This document shows positions 49,426 through 61,215 of a DNA stretch of 64,000 bases, piece by piece. The DNA comes from Dermanyssus gallinae (taxonomy: Eukaryota; Arthropoda; Arachnida; Mesostigmata; Dermanyssidae), in the NCBI GenBank assembly GCA_003439945.1, contig QVRM01003920.1, positions 211,501 to 275,500 of the forward strand, written 5' to 3'. Both the position numbers and the translations under genes were made by a program. The notes beneath the pieces are model-generated. The model was not told where the DNA came from. It saw nothing but the letters and a program-made list of their open reading frames with translations, and did not search any database. The stretch's first letter is position 1. Each line of letters opens with the position of its first letter.

Positions 49426-50605
49426 TTATTTCAGTCGCCTAGGATTTAATCTCTTTTCGGGACAGGCTGGACCACTCTAGTACTAATCGAGTCTTCTATG
49501 TCAGTATGCGTGGTCTGTTTTGTAACCATGAATGCCATACTCGCCTTTCAGTTATTGGGTACTAAGATAACTATAATGTTACTGTACACATCATGGGATA
49601 TTTTGGCTCCTGTATTATCGTGGTCATGTATATATGTCAATTATGTATTTTTATTGCAAATATTTATTTGCATGTACATTTCTGACATATATGTATGTAT
49701 GTACTGAATGTATTGATGGCCGAATATATTCAGCTGCCTGCATTGGTTATATGTTTAAGTACGTTCTAGTGGATTTGATGGCGTTTATTGTATTTCAGAA
49801 ATTAAATCGAGCCAGTGACTCACAACAACAACAATGTTTTATCGGTAACAGAATGTCTGCAGGATTGTGAGCCCTTACTGACAGTCGATATCTAATGCCA
49901 GAAGTTAATCTCAGGTGTTACATGGTACCATTTTACCTAAATACACCGTAATGTGCGCAAAATAATCAGCTTAGGCAATAAACCAAAATGCATTGTTCTC
50001 TTATACATATACAGATATCGGTGTCACGATAACTATGTCACGATAAGATTATGGGATTTTTGCTAACATATCGCGTACGTAGTCAAATCAGCGACGCTTA
50101 TCTGCAACACTCTTCAGTGCCGTCTTGTGGAACAACCTGCATTTTGCGTAAGCCTTTACACGGTCTCGTTCTTATGGTTGTCACACTATCACATTTTTGC
50201 TGTCGTTTGCATTATGCAATTGCACAACTGTGCAGGTGAGTTATTTTAGTATTTGTTTGCCTACTTCTGGTCAAATCGGTTTGAATGTGGAAAATAAGTG
50301 AATGATTGCTCACGCCAGTAATCTGTCGTCCTACTGTTGTTCTACTCCCGCAGCGTCGTGAATTTTGAGCTTGGTTTTTGGTGTTTCAAGATCAGATGCA
50401 CTATTTAAGTAAGCGTTAAACCAGAAGGCGTAAACTCTTCTATTTGCCGTCTCCTATTGTCCGATAAGTTCTCTGTTTTTTATTGCTCATAGTGGCAGGG
50501 ATATCGCCCGCATAGTACCGCTCTGACACACGCATCGTCTCCTGATTACGAAAGGAGGAGAGGCGTTAAAGGCTTTTGTACTCTCTGTACCTGGCGTCTT
50601 TGTAT
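49426..50605. other. no recognisable gene
   Basis: AT-rich DNA between the two RT-fragment copies. Short open frames at 49498-49870 and 50051-50239 lack recognisable domains. Confidence 0.4.
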
Positions 50606-50895
50606 TCTCCTTGTCTAGTAAACTCACTAGACAGGATTATTGTTCCGCTCTCCACAGTATTTTTCTGAGCTAAGGAATAGAGGTCAGTGTGACTATTTGC
50701 TATTCAGCGGAAGGACGGCATATATATATATATATATGTTATAAGCCATCGCTTTAAAGAGGTTAGAGTGAAATTTCCGCATCAGTACATAAAGAGCCTT
50801 CGGCCGAATAACGTCTAGGCTGGGTGCCTTGCCGCTGGCCACTTTTAATCTCGCATATACTACTTCAGCGTATTGGAAGATATTCCTTTCGTAAT
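50606..50895 (-). pseudogene. decayed RT fragment, repeat copy 2
   Basis: The minus strand reads ARLKVASGKAPSLDVIRPKA, then LYVLMRKFHSNLFKAMAYNI, and then a (TA)n insertion (about 50718-50737). It is the better preserved of the two copies, with no stop within the first 40 codons. The downstream part is eroded. Confidence 0.5.
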
Positions 50896-51349
50896 TGCAA
50901 AAGTGATTCTTCAGATTCTGTAGTGTCGGCTCGTCCTTCCAACATAATTTGCTTATAACAGCACTACATATTGTGAAGGACCCTGTCTGGCATTATACTG
51001 GCCTCAATAGACAAGAGGGCCGGTTCTTTTCGGTATAAGCCTATTCAATAATGATAAGCCACGTAAAAAACCTGCAGTAGCTTTTAAGCAATAAGTAAAA
51101 TACTTAATTAAACTTATTCAACGTTGCAGCCATTCCTTCGTTTCTGCCAACGCTTGGCAGCTTTATTAATAAGTGTTGCATGTGTATTCTGTAAAGTCCG
51201 TAAGCTCCACCGGCACGTACAGAGCGAACTCAATTTTCGTTTGTGAATTCCTTTGGCTACGTGTTGATTGAGTCCTGGCCTTCGAAGACTCATATGATAC
51301 GTACCATAAGGCGACCACTTGTTATTAACAACGTTCCCCTAAATTACCC

Positions 51350-51533
51350 CTTTAGTAAAGTGTTGTTTGCGAGGTTATTTGTAGTTATTGCGTTTAGTAT
51401 GCTTACACATTTAACAGGGTTATTTACATTTTGCGTAAAGCCTTTAGTAAAGTGTTGTTTGCGAGGTTATTTGTAGTTATTGCGTTTAGTATGCTTACAC
51501 ATTTAACAGGGTTATTTACATTTTGCGTAAAGC
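51350..51533. repeat. perfect 92-bp tandem duplication
   Basis: 51350-51441 and 51442-51533 are identical by eye (unit begins CTTTAGTAAAGTGTTGTTTG). Lack of divergence points to a recent duplication or an assembly artefact. Confidence 0.9.
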
Positions 51534-51559
51534 TCAATCAACTACCGAGTACAAGATAT

Positions 51560-52430
51560 AGTTCCTCCGTTGCGGTGGCGGCAGCAGCAGCAGCGTTTTG
51601 AAGGGTGATCCGTCTGTCTGACTCGAAATTTTATGCTACACATCTTCCGTGTTCGAGCAAGTCAATTTTTGGTTGTTATGGATGCATCCTATTCGGCGCA
51701 AGTGAAGCAGGTACACAAGTCGGTTGGTTGGCCCGTCGGTTACTTAAAGTCACGTGCGGTGCCGCCGAAGTCGACGGGTCTGTCGTCTCTTCAATGAGCT
51801 TCTTCGCCCCCCTCCAATTTCGACTTCTCCCGCATCTTCTTCGCAGACGCACGTCACGCATGATGACGGCATCGTTTAGCGAGAGGAAAAGTGTGATCCA
51901 TCATTTAACCCGCGGATTTGGGGTGGGCGGTCCGAACATGGCCACGGTTGAGTTAGTTGCGGCCTTTTGCCCGCTGCGCTCATCCGGTCGCTGGATCGAT
52001 CGCTGCGCAGAGTACACCGCGGGGGTTGTGGCAATAATAATCACTATAATAGTAGTGATTGAAATCTTAGTCGTAGTACCAGTGTAGTCGTGGCAGTAAT
52101 ATTCTTCAGTCGTTCGTCGGTTTTGTAGTTGTTGTAGCATCAGATGTAGAAGCAGATTGTTTTGACGAAGGGCTCTACCGGCGTTCGATTCGCCATGGAC
52201 GAAAAAATTAGCTTGCAGAATCCCTTGAAGTAACTCTCCATCACGTTAACATATACTTCCATACTAGGTGTCGTCGTAGTCGTTGTCAGTGCTGTCGTTG
52301 TCAACACCGATTGTGCATTAGCATTTTCCGAACCTTTCAAATAAAGAAATAGAAAAAAAGTTGCCGTTATATAGGATTTATTTTTCTTAGAAGCTGCTCG
52401 ATTGGACGTCTTTATGTATACGAGCATTCA
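51560..52430. other. GC-richer block with several open frames, unassigned
   Basis: The plus strand has a frame at 51605-52087. The minus strand has frames 52140-52427 (Thr-rich, then MEVYVNVMESYFKGFCKLIF) and 51901-52140 with a short hydrophobic stretch (TTIIVIIIATTPAVYSA), the two overlapping by the bases of a TGATG. These could be exons of a host gene on the minus strand, but no family, acceptor/donor pair or consistent frame settles it. Confidence 0.25.
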
Positions 52431-52930
52431 CGTTGCAATGCTAATTAGCAGATTGTTGTTCGATTTCTTTTCAGATCAGAGATTTGAAATCTTTTAGCTT
52501 CTGCCTCTGTGTGACTCCTCTTGGGACTGAGGTGACCATTTTGTCAAGGTTCCTTAGGGGGAGAGAGCGGGTGTAGTGTGAAGTTTAAGGTATTTAAATA
52601 TTTTAAGGATATATATATATATATATATATGTTACAGTCGGAGTTGTAAGATTTTGCCGCAATTCGCGTAAACCGCTTAGTAAAGACATTGCGCTCACTT
52701 TTTACCCCGTATCTCATCGATATGTTTACTATTAAGTACGAAAAGGTGCGGGCTAAGGTAGCCCCAGAAGCTGAGAAAAGCAGTGACTATGCCGCATTTT
52801 GAGAATGGTGTTTCGGGAACACGAGCCTTGGCATGGTAATCATGTGAGATTTGAAAATAAACAAAAACAACACAATAATTTTTTTTAATATCGTATTTGC
52901 CACGAATTAGATAAAGAATAACAACACATA

Positions 52931-53834
52931 CGAGGTGTGTTCAAAAAGTATCGCGAATGATATTGGCCAATCGTCGAATCACCGTTAGAGAAGTTGCTGA
53001 GGACCTAAACATATCGATTGGCTCGTGCCATTCGATTTTTATCAATGATTTGGGCATGAGACGGGTCGCCGCGAAATTCGTACCAAAATTGCTCAATTGC
53101 GACCAAAAACAGCATCGCATGAACATTGCTAATGAGATGTTGGACTCTGTCCGCGACGACCCAAATTTGCTCCAGAGGGTCATAACTGGTGACGAATCGT
53201 GGGTTTATGGTTATGACGTGGAAACCAAAGCTCAATCATCTCAATGGAAGCTGCCGCACGAACCAAGACCGAAAAAAGCGCGCCAAGTTCGGTCGAATGT
53301 GAAAGTTTTGCTGACAGTTTTCTTCGATTGCAGGGGCGTGGTGCATCATGAGTTCTTGCCACAGGGTAGAACGGTCAATAAGGAATATTACCTGCAAGTT
53401 ATGCGCAATTTGCGCGAAGCAATCCGCCAGAAACGCCCGGATTTGTAGAAGAACAAAAATTGGTTTTTGCACCACGATAACGCCCCTGCTCACACATCGT
53501 TGCTTGTGCGCGAGTTTTTGGCCAAAAACAACACAGTAATGATGCCGCAGCCACCGTATTCCCCAGATCTGGCCCCCTGTGACTTTTTCTTGTTCCCTAA
53601 ACTGAAGAGGCCCATGAAAGGACGACGTTACGCTACGCTTGACGAGATAAAGACGGCATCGAAGGAGGAGCTGAACAAGATAAAAAAAATGGTTTTTTGA
53701 AGTGCTTCGAAGATTGGAAAAACCGTTGGCACAAGTGTATAATATCTCATGGGGATTACTTTGAAGGGGACAAAATAGATATTCATGAATAAATGAATAA
53801 TTTTTGAAAAAACACAAAAGTCGCACACACCTCG
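52931..53834 (+). mobile_element. mariner transposon, internally deleted second copy
   Basis: A 904-bp copy of the 3969-5288 element in opposite orientation, flanked by TA at 52929-52930 and 53835-53836. After about 26 bp of left TIR (ending TATCGCGA at 52956) the sequence jumps directly to codon 76 of the transposase, losing about 400 bp including the start and first HTH. The right TIR has lost about 12 bp from its middle. Remaining sequence is about 97 percent identical to copy 1 by eye. Confidence 0.92.
52957..53700 (+). pseudogene. mariner transposase, truncated and interrupted
   Basis: An ATG at 52957 starts at residue 76 of the copy-1 protein (ILANRRITVREVAEDLN). The frame keeps GDESW, then hits TAG at 53446-53448 where copy 1 has TGG (W239), and continues in the same frame through HHDNAPAHT and SPDLAPCD to the stop at 53698-53700 (KKMVF). 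The run of eight A that causes the C-terminal frameshift in copy 1 is identical here. The N-terminal DNA-binding half is absent, so no active transposase can be made. Confidence 0.9.
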
Positions 53835-53839
53835 TACAC

Positions 53840-55050
53840 ATGTTGTAAGGAAAACCAGCGTTAGAGACGACAATAGCTTTATTGAATGCTTAGCAATTAA
53901 AAATACATACTTAAGTGAAAACAATAACAGGGTCAGTAGTCGCAGAACGAGTATGGCTAATCGCTATGAGGCTAATAATAGGCAACAATCTACAGTAAAT
54001 CGCGGAATGTTTAACAAGTCTACACGAACAAGCACAAGCAATTTCACGTCAGACCATGACCGCTGAGAGTCAGCGGCCATGCTATCGCACATCCTGCTGA
54101 GAAAACTCTAGATATCTCAATATGTCCGGCCCTCGGTGCATTGAAGATATGCCACCTGGCGATTCCAGGCCCGCAAGGGACGAATGTTCGTCTATAGTTA
54201 AAAACTACGCCATCAAGAACATTTTTAATTATAGATTACACACAAGGAAACAGTGGCGGGCAGTTTACGGCAGACTAAAGTCGTGTCGCAAGAGAACAGT
54301 CTGGGAGTAATCGAACTAGCTAGAACCACATTTATTTCAAAGGAATGGGGGCGAGAAGCATAAGTGTCTTTCTTAGAAGTGAAAATGTAATTACTAAACA
54401 TTTTTACATCGATGTGACAGGCCGAACGTAAGGAATTGTTCCAATGCGCGATAAAGAGTTGTTCAGAAATCGATGCCAGCATATTTGAAAAATTGTGCTT
54501 TGCCTATGGTACACCTAACGTTATCTAGCCGAAGAAGAAAATGAAAATAACAGATTTTATTTTAGCAGAGGCGGGGATAAATGCGGTTGCCAAATATAGA
54601 CCGTACACCAGGCGTGAACGACCCTCCTTCGGTAACATGGGATCCAATAGGAATATGACATTGGGAGACAAGGCAAACCGACTTCAATACTTCCGATAAT
54701 CATATCAGAAATCAAACCACTACTGGTTTAATACCCAAATGATTCCCATTAAATGCTTGCACATTTGCCTAGTGTGCATGACAAACGTTTAATGAATTAA
54801 ACGTGAAAGGTAGAAGGAAGGCATTACAGAATCTAGATTTTTGCAAACCAGTTTTAATACGACTATTGCAAACTACTAATTTTCCTTGTGGAACGACACG
54901 TTTTCTCGTAACTACACAATATTTAAAGCTATGGCCTGGCAATCTAAATCAGCTTGTGACAAATTTATAATCTCATTTTTACCTCCATTTGTTTAGAAAA
55001 TGTTTTTTAGGAATTTAACGACCCTCTCAAATGTATCATAAACATCCAGG
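53840..55050. other. no recognisable gene
   Basis: AT-rich DNA. The frame 54122-54310 (62 residues) has no recognisable similarity. Confidence 0.4.
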
Positions 55051-55057
55051 GTAACTA

Positions 55058-55170
55058 TATATATATATATATATATATATTACACTGTGTCTATTCGGCA
55101 CATGTATCTGTGGTTTTGATATAGTCCCATACACACTGTTACACACGTTCATATATATATATATATATAC
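55058..55170. repeat. two short (TA)n runs
   Basis: TA runs at about 55057-55080 and 55151-55169. Confidence 0.85.
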
Positions 55171-55179
55171 GGTAGGCTG

Positions 55180-56290
55180 TCCTGTTTGCAGATGCAAATC
55201 TCGCCGTTGCCCCACCGCCATCACAGCAATTGTCTCGACTCTGTCGATCCAACATGTTCGTCAGACGGAGGTGTCGCGCAGCTGTCGCGAGCGTGAATTT
55301 CCTCTTGGCAACTACACTTGTCGAACGAGCGACGAGCGACGGCTTGTTGGAAGGGCTTGCTGCTTGTAGTGGTGGCGATGGTCGAGGACTTGGGGCAGAG
55401 AGGAGAAAATTGCAGGAAGATGATCTCGTAGTCCCCGCAGTTGGGAAGCGGGGGGGGGAAGGGACTACGAGAACAGAGGGGCCGGGGGCCCCTGTCTTTC
55501 TGAGGTTCTCCGCTTGCACCACGGGCGTGGCAGTGCACGGTAGGCGAGACCAACGCCGAATACAACATGTCGATGACGAGACAGACGACGATGTGGTCCA
55601 CGATTCCTCTGACAATGGTGGTGGTTTCGCATGTTGTTTTCCACGAACCCAGTCGGCACCTTCTGGTGCCGCCGCTGTTCCTGTTTCCTCTTGATTCGTT
55701 TTTGTTTTTTTCTCATGTTGTCGTCTTCTACCTCTTCGTGCTTCGTTCTGCCGCTGCGTCCTGCCCGCATCTCGGCAAGTAACGATGAGTGTCGATTCGG
55801 CAGCAGATCCGACACGAAAGACGGGAAAACCGGGGAAGACGGGAGGAGGAAAGCCACGCTGACAATAATACACAAGCTGCAATTGAAGACGCTCCTTCAA
55901 CACGCACACACGTTCACATTGTTCGCGCAACGCGCACACACACACACACTGAATGTGCCTATCGCATGGCTACGATTGCTCGCTCGAGCTGTATACGAAA
56001 AACAAATGGGTAGGAAGCATGCGTTTCTCTGCAACTCTGCTCTGCGGTGCTGTGCTGCGAAATCTCGCGGCCGTCTCGTTGATCTCGCCTTGACAGCGGA
56101 ACCAGCAGCAGCAGCGGGTATAGTAGATACGTAGAGAGGTGAGCTGATTTCACAGAGCTGCGCCGATAGTATCCGCCAACGGTGGTTTTGGATTTGACGC
56201 AACGATCACGTGACGAACGCGCGTACCCGTACGCATCTCGACAGTTGACGCACAGACCAGACAGATACCACGCGGGTCGTGTTGTTGTTG
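55180..56290. other. GC-rich block, long overlapping frames on both strands
   Basis: A 268-codon minus frame (55139-55945) and a 154-codon plus frame (55230-55694) overlap, both rich in Ser, Pro, Arg and Gly and without a recognisable domain. A CA run (55933-55949) and a G run (55449-55457) are present. Composition, not coding, probably keeps the frames open; a host exon or promoter-type CpG block is possible. Confidence 0.3.
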
Positions 56291-58270
56291 CTGTTAGAAA
56301 CAATAGATAAAAAACGCAACTAGAGATTCTCGATAGTTTGAGCTGCTAACCTTGCTTACGTTTGTGCTGTTGACGACACACAAGTTGCGTAGATAAATAA
56401 GCGCAGCTGATATGAGACGCAACAAAGAACAATAAAAGACATCTTACTGAGCACCGCAGAGCCTACGAGTTGTTTAAAGCTGACAACTTGACGACGATAT
56501 CTTTGTTTGTCCGTGCTACGAATAAGGGCCGTCTTCCTTTGTACGTCAAGCAAAAAAGCCGTTGTTTTAAAAAAATATTGCGGTTAAGGCACCACTATTG
56601 CAGCATTTCTTAAGTTGCTAGGTACTAGATTCAGTTCGTTGTCAAGTTAACAGGCTAGGCCTGACAGCTTTATTACTTCGCAATAGCTTCATGGAAAGTA
56701 CACGATGTTATCTGTGAGTAAGAAAACTTACTAAATAGATAAATAGATGGTAAAGGCTCTTCATTGTATATATGCTATTATATAAGTATATAGGCGCACA
56801 CTCCGTGTGTCAGAGTTTCTCTGGCAAACCTGATTGCGTTCTACATGCTTGGTCAAAAAACGCACTTACAGCTTAGTACCTCTATACCTTTCACGTGGTG
56901 GACGGGAACTATGTCTCCAGTATACATCACCTCAAAATACGACATTTAAGGTGTTAAGGGGCACTTAGCGCGCATTCATACATCTTTATAGATTGCCCTT
57001 ATATCAATCGCTATTAGGTTGCGGTCGGATACGCCAGAGCGCTATTAGGTTGCGGTCGGATACGCCAGAGCGCTATTAGGTTGCGGTCGGATACGTCAAA
57101 CGGTCAGCTGCATTTTATCTGCCTGCATCACAGCTCTTATACGTAAAACATATTTCAATACTTTATGCGCGCAAATAAGCCATTTCGTGCACTTCATCGT
57201 GTGTTGGAGACGGCCAGCTCGTAAGACGCAAAGAAAGCAGCCTCAATAGGTCGCCCGCTGATAGCAAACCAAGCCCATAGCATTAATGTTTTCTGCTATA
57301 CGAACAAAAGTCTGTGCTTTCACGCTTTGATTTCATATAAATCGACATTGATGCACACTTGTCTGATATCATGTTTCTATGAAAAATAAACGGGGAGATC
57401 AGGGTTCAATAGTCCTGCGCCAAGCCTAAAAATCGACGCTACCCAGTCGGTCCCAATTATTGATTATAGCTGCTCGAGAGTTGTCTTTCTGAGGCTCTAC
57501 ATACAGCGACGCTCGTGGCCGTAGTGCACCAATAGGTTAACTCTTATCCAATGCAGTATTTATTGTCTCTTTCCGCACCCCCAGCCAATACCTGATTGAT
57601 GTTAAGGTATGGACCATTAGGAATCCTTTTACCACTATTACGTAGCATTTTGGATATACAATAATTGCTTGATTTTCTCTTTAATCTTTTTTCACACACC
57701 ACACAAACACCAAAATGGCATAATAATGATTAACGTAAGCGGCATGCAAATTGCATAAAATATTTCAACAGCTAAATAACAATCATACCGGCTTCCATGG
57801 ATGCCTAGTTAAGTACAGCCGAACTAGCACAAGTTGCCCACTAATGTACCCGGCCAATGCCGTGCCATATGCCTAGTAAAGTATTTGAAAAACTAAGTCG
57901 TTTGGATTAAATATGTAGCTCGACTTCCAGCGCCTTTTGTATTTTTGATCTCACGTTCATTAATCTTATCACTTTTGAAGTGGCATTGCTCATTTTTGTC
58001 GTAAAAGATTTCGGCCAGTGCTTCGTGCCGGGCTCTGTCAAATATTACTGTTATGGTTACAAGAAAACAGCATCGTTATAGAGACCTAGGTCTGGAAGAT
58101 GAGATAGAACAAATCCGTGCTGAATTTATTTGTGTGTGTATATTCCATACGTGGAAGCAGTCCGAGTGTGCATGCACGGGAGTGAGTCAGAGCGGCGTCC
58201 ACCATACCTTAGTAGCCTGTTCGGCTCTCGAAATATTATATGGAATCTTGTAACGCCACCACTGTATGAC
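56291..58270. other. no recognisable gene except a small tandem repeat
   Basis: AT-rich. The frame at 58053-58253 reads CACTGVSQSGVHHTLVACSA, which may be a zinc-knuckle remnant of a LINE, but the pattern is incomplete. Confidence 0.4.
57009..57101. repeat. 31-bp tandem repeat, three units
   Basis: Units 57009-57039, 57040-57070 and 57071-57101. The first two are identical; the third differs in its last bases (unit begins CGCTATTAGGTTGCGGTCGG). Confidence 0.92.
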
Positions 58271-58279
58271 AACGCTCTT

Positions 58280-60655
58280 TCTACGCAGGGAGATCTCCGG
58301 AAGCAAGGAACGCTCTTGGAGAGCCTTCTTGAATAACTGAAGGACGACCCCTGGAGCTGCCCGTACAAGATGGTAAAGGGGTGCCCGCCTTTCAAACGGA
58401 AGGTGAACCTTACGTGGGAAGAGGCTGGGGAAGCAATATCGGCGCATTTCCCAAGTCATCCTCTCTTCGACCGCTTCTCGTACCTGGAGATCCCAGGGAC
58501 GGATGAACAGGATCTTTCAGAAGTCACTCTGCGAGAGATGTGAAAGGAGCCGGGCCCTGATGGTGTCCCAATCTCTTCGATTAGGCTACTGATGACAGAA
58601 TATCCGGAAACGGTAGCCGCCGCGGCGACTGAAATGTTCCGAACGGGCTCAATTGCTGCCGCATGAAAGGTCGCAGACCATGTCCTCATACCAAAGGGCC
58701 GCGGCTCCTATCGCCCAATCTGCCTACTCGGCTTCCTGGCTAAAGAATTCAAGTCCCTCGTAAAGGCACGCCCTCGGGACCTCGCGGAGGGGAGCGATAT
58801 GCTGTCCGACCCCCAGTACGGATTTTGTAAGAGCCGCTCAACCATCGGCGCCATACAGCGCATCCAGGCACAGGATATACACCTCTGCGAGCCCCCGCCT
58901 AGAAGACGAGATCTGTTCTTCGCAATTTTACTGGATGTCATAAACGCTTTTAACAGCCTACTGTACAAAGTCATCCTGGAGACTCTTCAAAGGAAAAAGA
59001 TTTCCTTATACCTACAAAAGTTTATACCCAACTATCCACATGACAGGACGATCCAGTACCACGGAACTGTTTTATGTTTTAAATGACTGCAAGAGCGGCA
59101 CAGGGTTCCATACTCGGTCCCCTGATCTGGATGATAACTCACGACGACGTGTTATGGCTGAGATACCTCCCCCTTGGGGTTAACCTCCTTGCCTACGCTG
59201 ACGACCTCGTCCTAACCGTTCAGGCTTGAACCCCGGACTTGCTGCAGAGCCATGCGATTGGGGCACTCGCTGACGTCACCCGCTGAATACATAAGGGGGG
59301 TCGCCCTGCCAAGAGCGAGACGATACTTCTTGAGGGTCAGGGAAAATGTCCCGCCCCCCATCTTTGTCTAGAAGACCAGGAAATCGCCTTTGTTAACATT
59401 ATTATCTATTTAAAATGCATCCTGTTTGGGTATGTAATACGAACATGATATATATATATATATAACAAACATGGTAAAATGAATTATGAACATTCTCGCT
59501 GAAGCTGAGAAAGCGACACGGATTCCGTACAATCAGGTAGGTGGTAGAGGGGACATGGGCCGCCACAACGACGGCATCTGCAGTCCTCCTTGGGTTCATA
59601 TGAAACCCAGCAGACCGGCATAGTAGATGATGAAATCCGTGAACACTGTAGCGAGTAGTGAGGTGACGACATGGCCGGAGAGAGTCCTTTCAGGCCTGGT
59701 TAGTCATAGCTGGTGATAGATAAAACTGTAAACTGTAGTATGATTATGTCCGCGGCCGAATCAGTTGCCCTGTACGGAGCTCCAGCCGCGAACGTGACTC
59801 GCCTGCGTCGGGCCCAGAGGGTCGAAGCCGTTAGGGTAATTGCAGTGTACAGAACGGTTAGCACAGCGGCGGCTCTCGTTCCTGCCGGAACAATCCCGTG
59901 GGTTCTGAAGGCAACTGAGCGCCGCCACTTATAGAATAACCCCAATAGACCCAACCTCAAAAAAGATGAGGAACGTTAGCACACAATCGACTTCTGGAAG
60001 GAGAAGTGGGACGGCCTACTGCAGGGTTCCCCAGGCGTCTGCTTCCGCACCCTGATCCCAAACATCAGAGGCTCAGCCGACCGGAGGGAAAACTCACATT
60101 CTACACCACCCAGGTCCTTGCAGGCTACGGTGACTTCCAGTCGTACCTGTTTAGGATCGGCAAGGCCCTCAAACCGGCGTGGGCCTACTGCGGTGATAGA
60201 CTCGAGAACACGCCAGAACACACTGTGCTGAGAAGTCCATGGGCGGAGCAACGCACACACCTACTGAAGCTTTTATGAAAAAATGACAAATTTTAACTTG
60301 CGTGGCAATATGAACAAAGTGAGGCAATAAACATTTTTCTGGAACCAAGCGATGCAAGCTTTTAAGAGTATACTAGAGGAGAAGACTAGGGCCTTCCTGC
60401 TAACTCGCTCGCGCCTCTCCGTGGCTCCCGGGGAAAAACCGCCAGGCATTGTAGACTCGCCCGCCCCCCCTGAAATGCAAGTAGTTCCCGGTCAGAGCGG
60501 GGGACGGGAACACGACTGTTTTTTTAATGGGTTGGAGTCCCCTACAACCGGCCCGCGCTTGCAAGGGGCTTCTCTGTCGCGCTGTCCGCGTGTGCACGTG
60601 CATTTTTCAATTAGTCCTCTAAAAATGTGTGGCAGGAGGAGTGAGACGGTCTGAG
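58280..60655 (+). pseudogene. R1-clade retrotransposon copy C (RT, C-terminus, 3' UTR)
   Basis: Starts in the EN-RT linker (KERSWRAFLNN at about 58315). RT: KEPGPDGVPISSIRLL (58545-58590) with a stop just before, VADHVLIPKGRGSYRPICLL (58670-58730), LSDPQYGFCKSRSTIGAIQR (58802-58862), LLDVINAFNS (motif A, about 58930), and AAQGSILGPLIWMI (motif B) with LAYADDLVLTVQA (motif C) in the open frame 59083-59229. After that comes unrelated sequence with a (TA)n (59449-59463). The R1 reading resumes at about 59750 with AESVALYGAPA, YRTVSTAAALVPAGTIPW, then LTFYTTQVLAGYGDFQSYLF (about 60087-60150), ENTPEHTVL and, near 60365, SILEEKTRAFLLTRSRLS. The 3' UTR is 60486-60640. Frameshifts and stops are frequent. 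Confidence 0.85.
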
Positions 60656-60659
60656 GGAG

Positions 60660-61215
60660 GGCGCTCCAGGCACCAGTCTTCGCACATTTTAAACATCAAG
60701 GAATGGCTGAATCGGCCCGGAAAGAATTAACTTTTCTCACTACCCTTATCCTGTACGGGTCCTGATGGGTCACGGGGACTTCCAGTCCTACCTGTTCAGA
60801 ATTGAAAAGGAAGAAGCTCCACATGCATCCACTGCGGTGACAAACTTAACGATACCCCAGAATACACCGTTTTAAGGTGCCCAGCCTTTTTAACAGGACC
60901 AACACTGAATACGCTAGAGGTGGATCTGCCTAGAACTCGCAAGCTAATGCAGAATCTTTTGCGCAGTGGCTTAAAGTGATAAAGATTTTAAGAAATTTAC
61001 TTAGGTCAACATCTATGACAAACAACCGCCGCACTATGCGCACTCCTTAGACGTCCTGGAAAAAGCCTTGTCAGTTTGGAGGGTAGGGACACGACTGGTT
61101 TTAATGGCTGGAGTCCCACACAACCAGACCACAATTGTAGGTGAGATCCGTATGGTGGTATTCGTGTGTGCAAACCTCATTTTCCAGTTGCTCTTCTACC
61201 AAAAACAAAAATTAT
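60660..61215 (+). pseudogene. R1-clade retrotransposon copy D (C-terminal end and 3' UTR)
   Basis: Reads GDFQSYLFRIEKE (60774-60812), then in another frame CIHCGDKLNDTPEYTVLRCP (60828-60885), the C-terminal zinc-knuckle-like C-X2-C...H/Y...C region of R1 proteins, followed by NLLRSGLK and stop. The 3' UTR (61083-61200) shares GTGTGTGCAAACCTCATTTT and the following bases with copy A at 22955-22980. It directly follows copy C in the same orientation. Confidence 0.7.

Noticed and set aside
55139..55945. 268-residue Ser/Pro/Arg-rich protein
   Set aside because: The opposite strand is also open, there is no domain, and the frame runs into a TA repeat; attributed to GC-rich composition.
57009..57101. 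CRISPR-like array
   Set aside because: Units are contiguous with no spacers; the genome context is eukaryotic.
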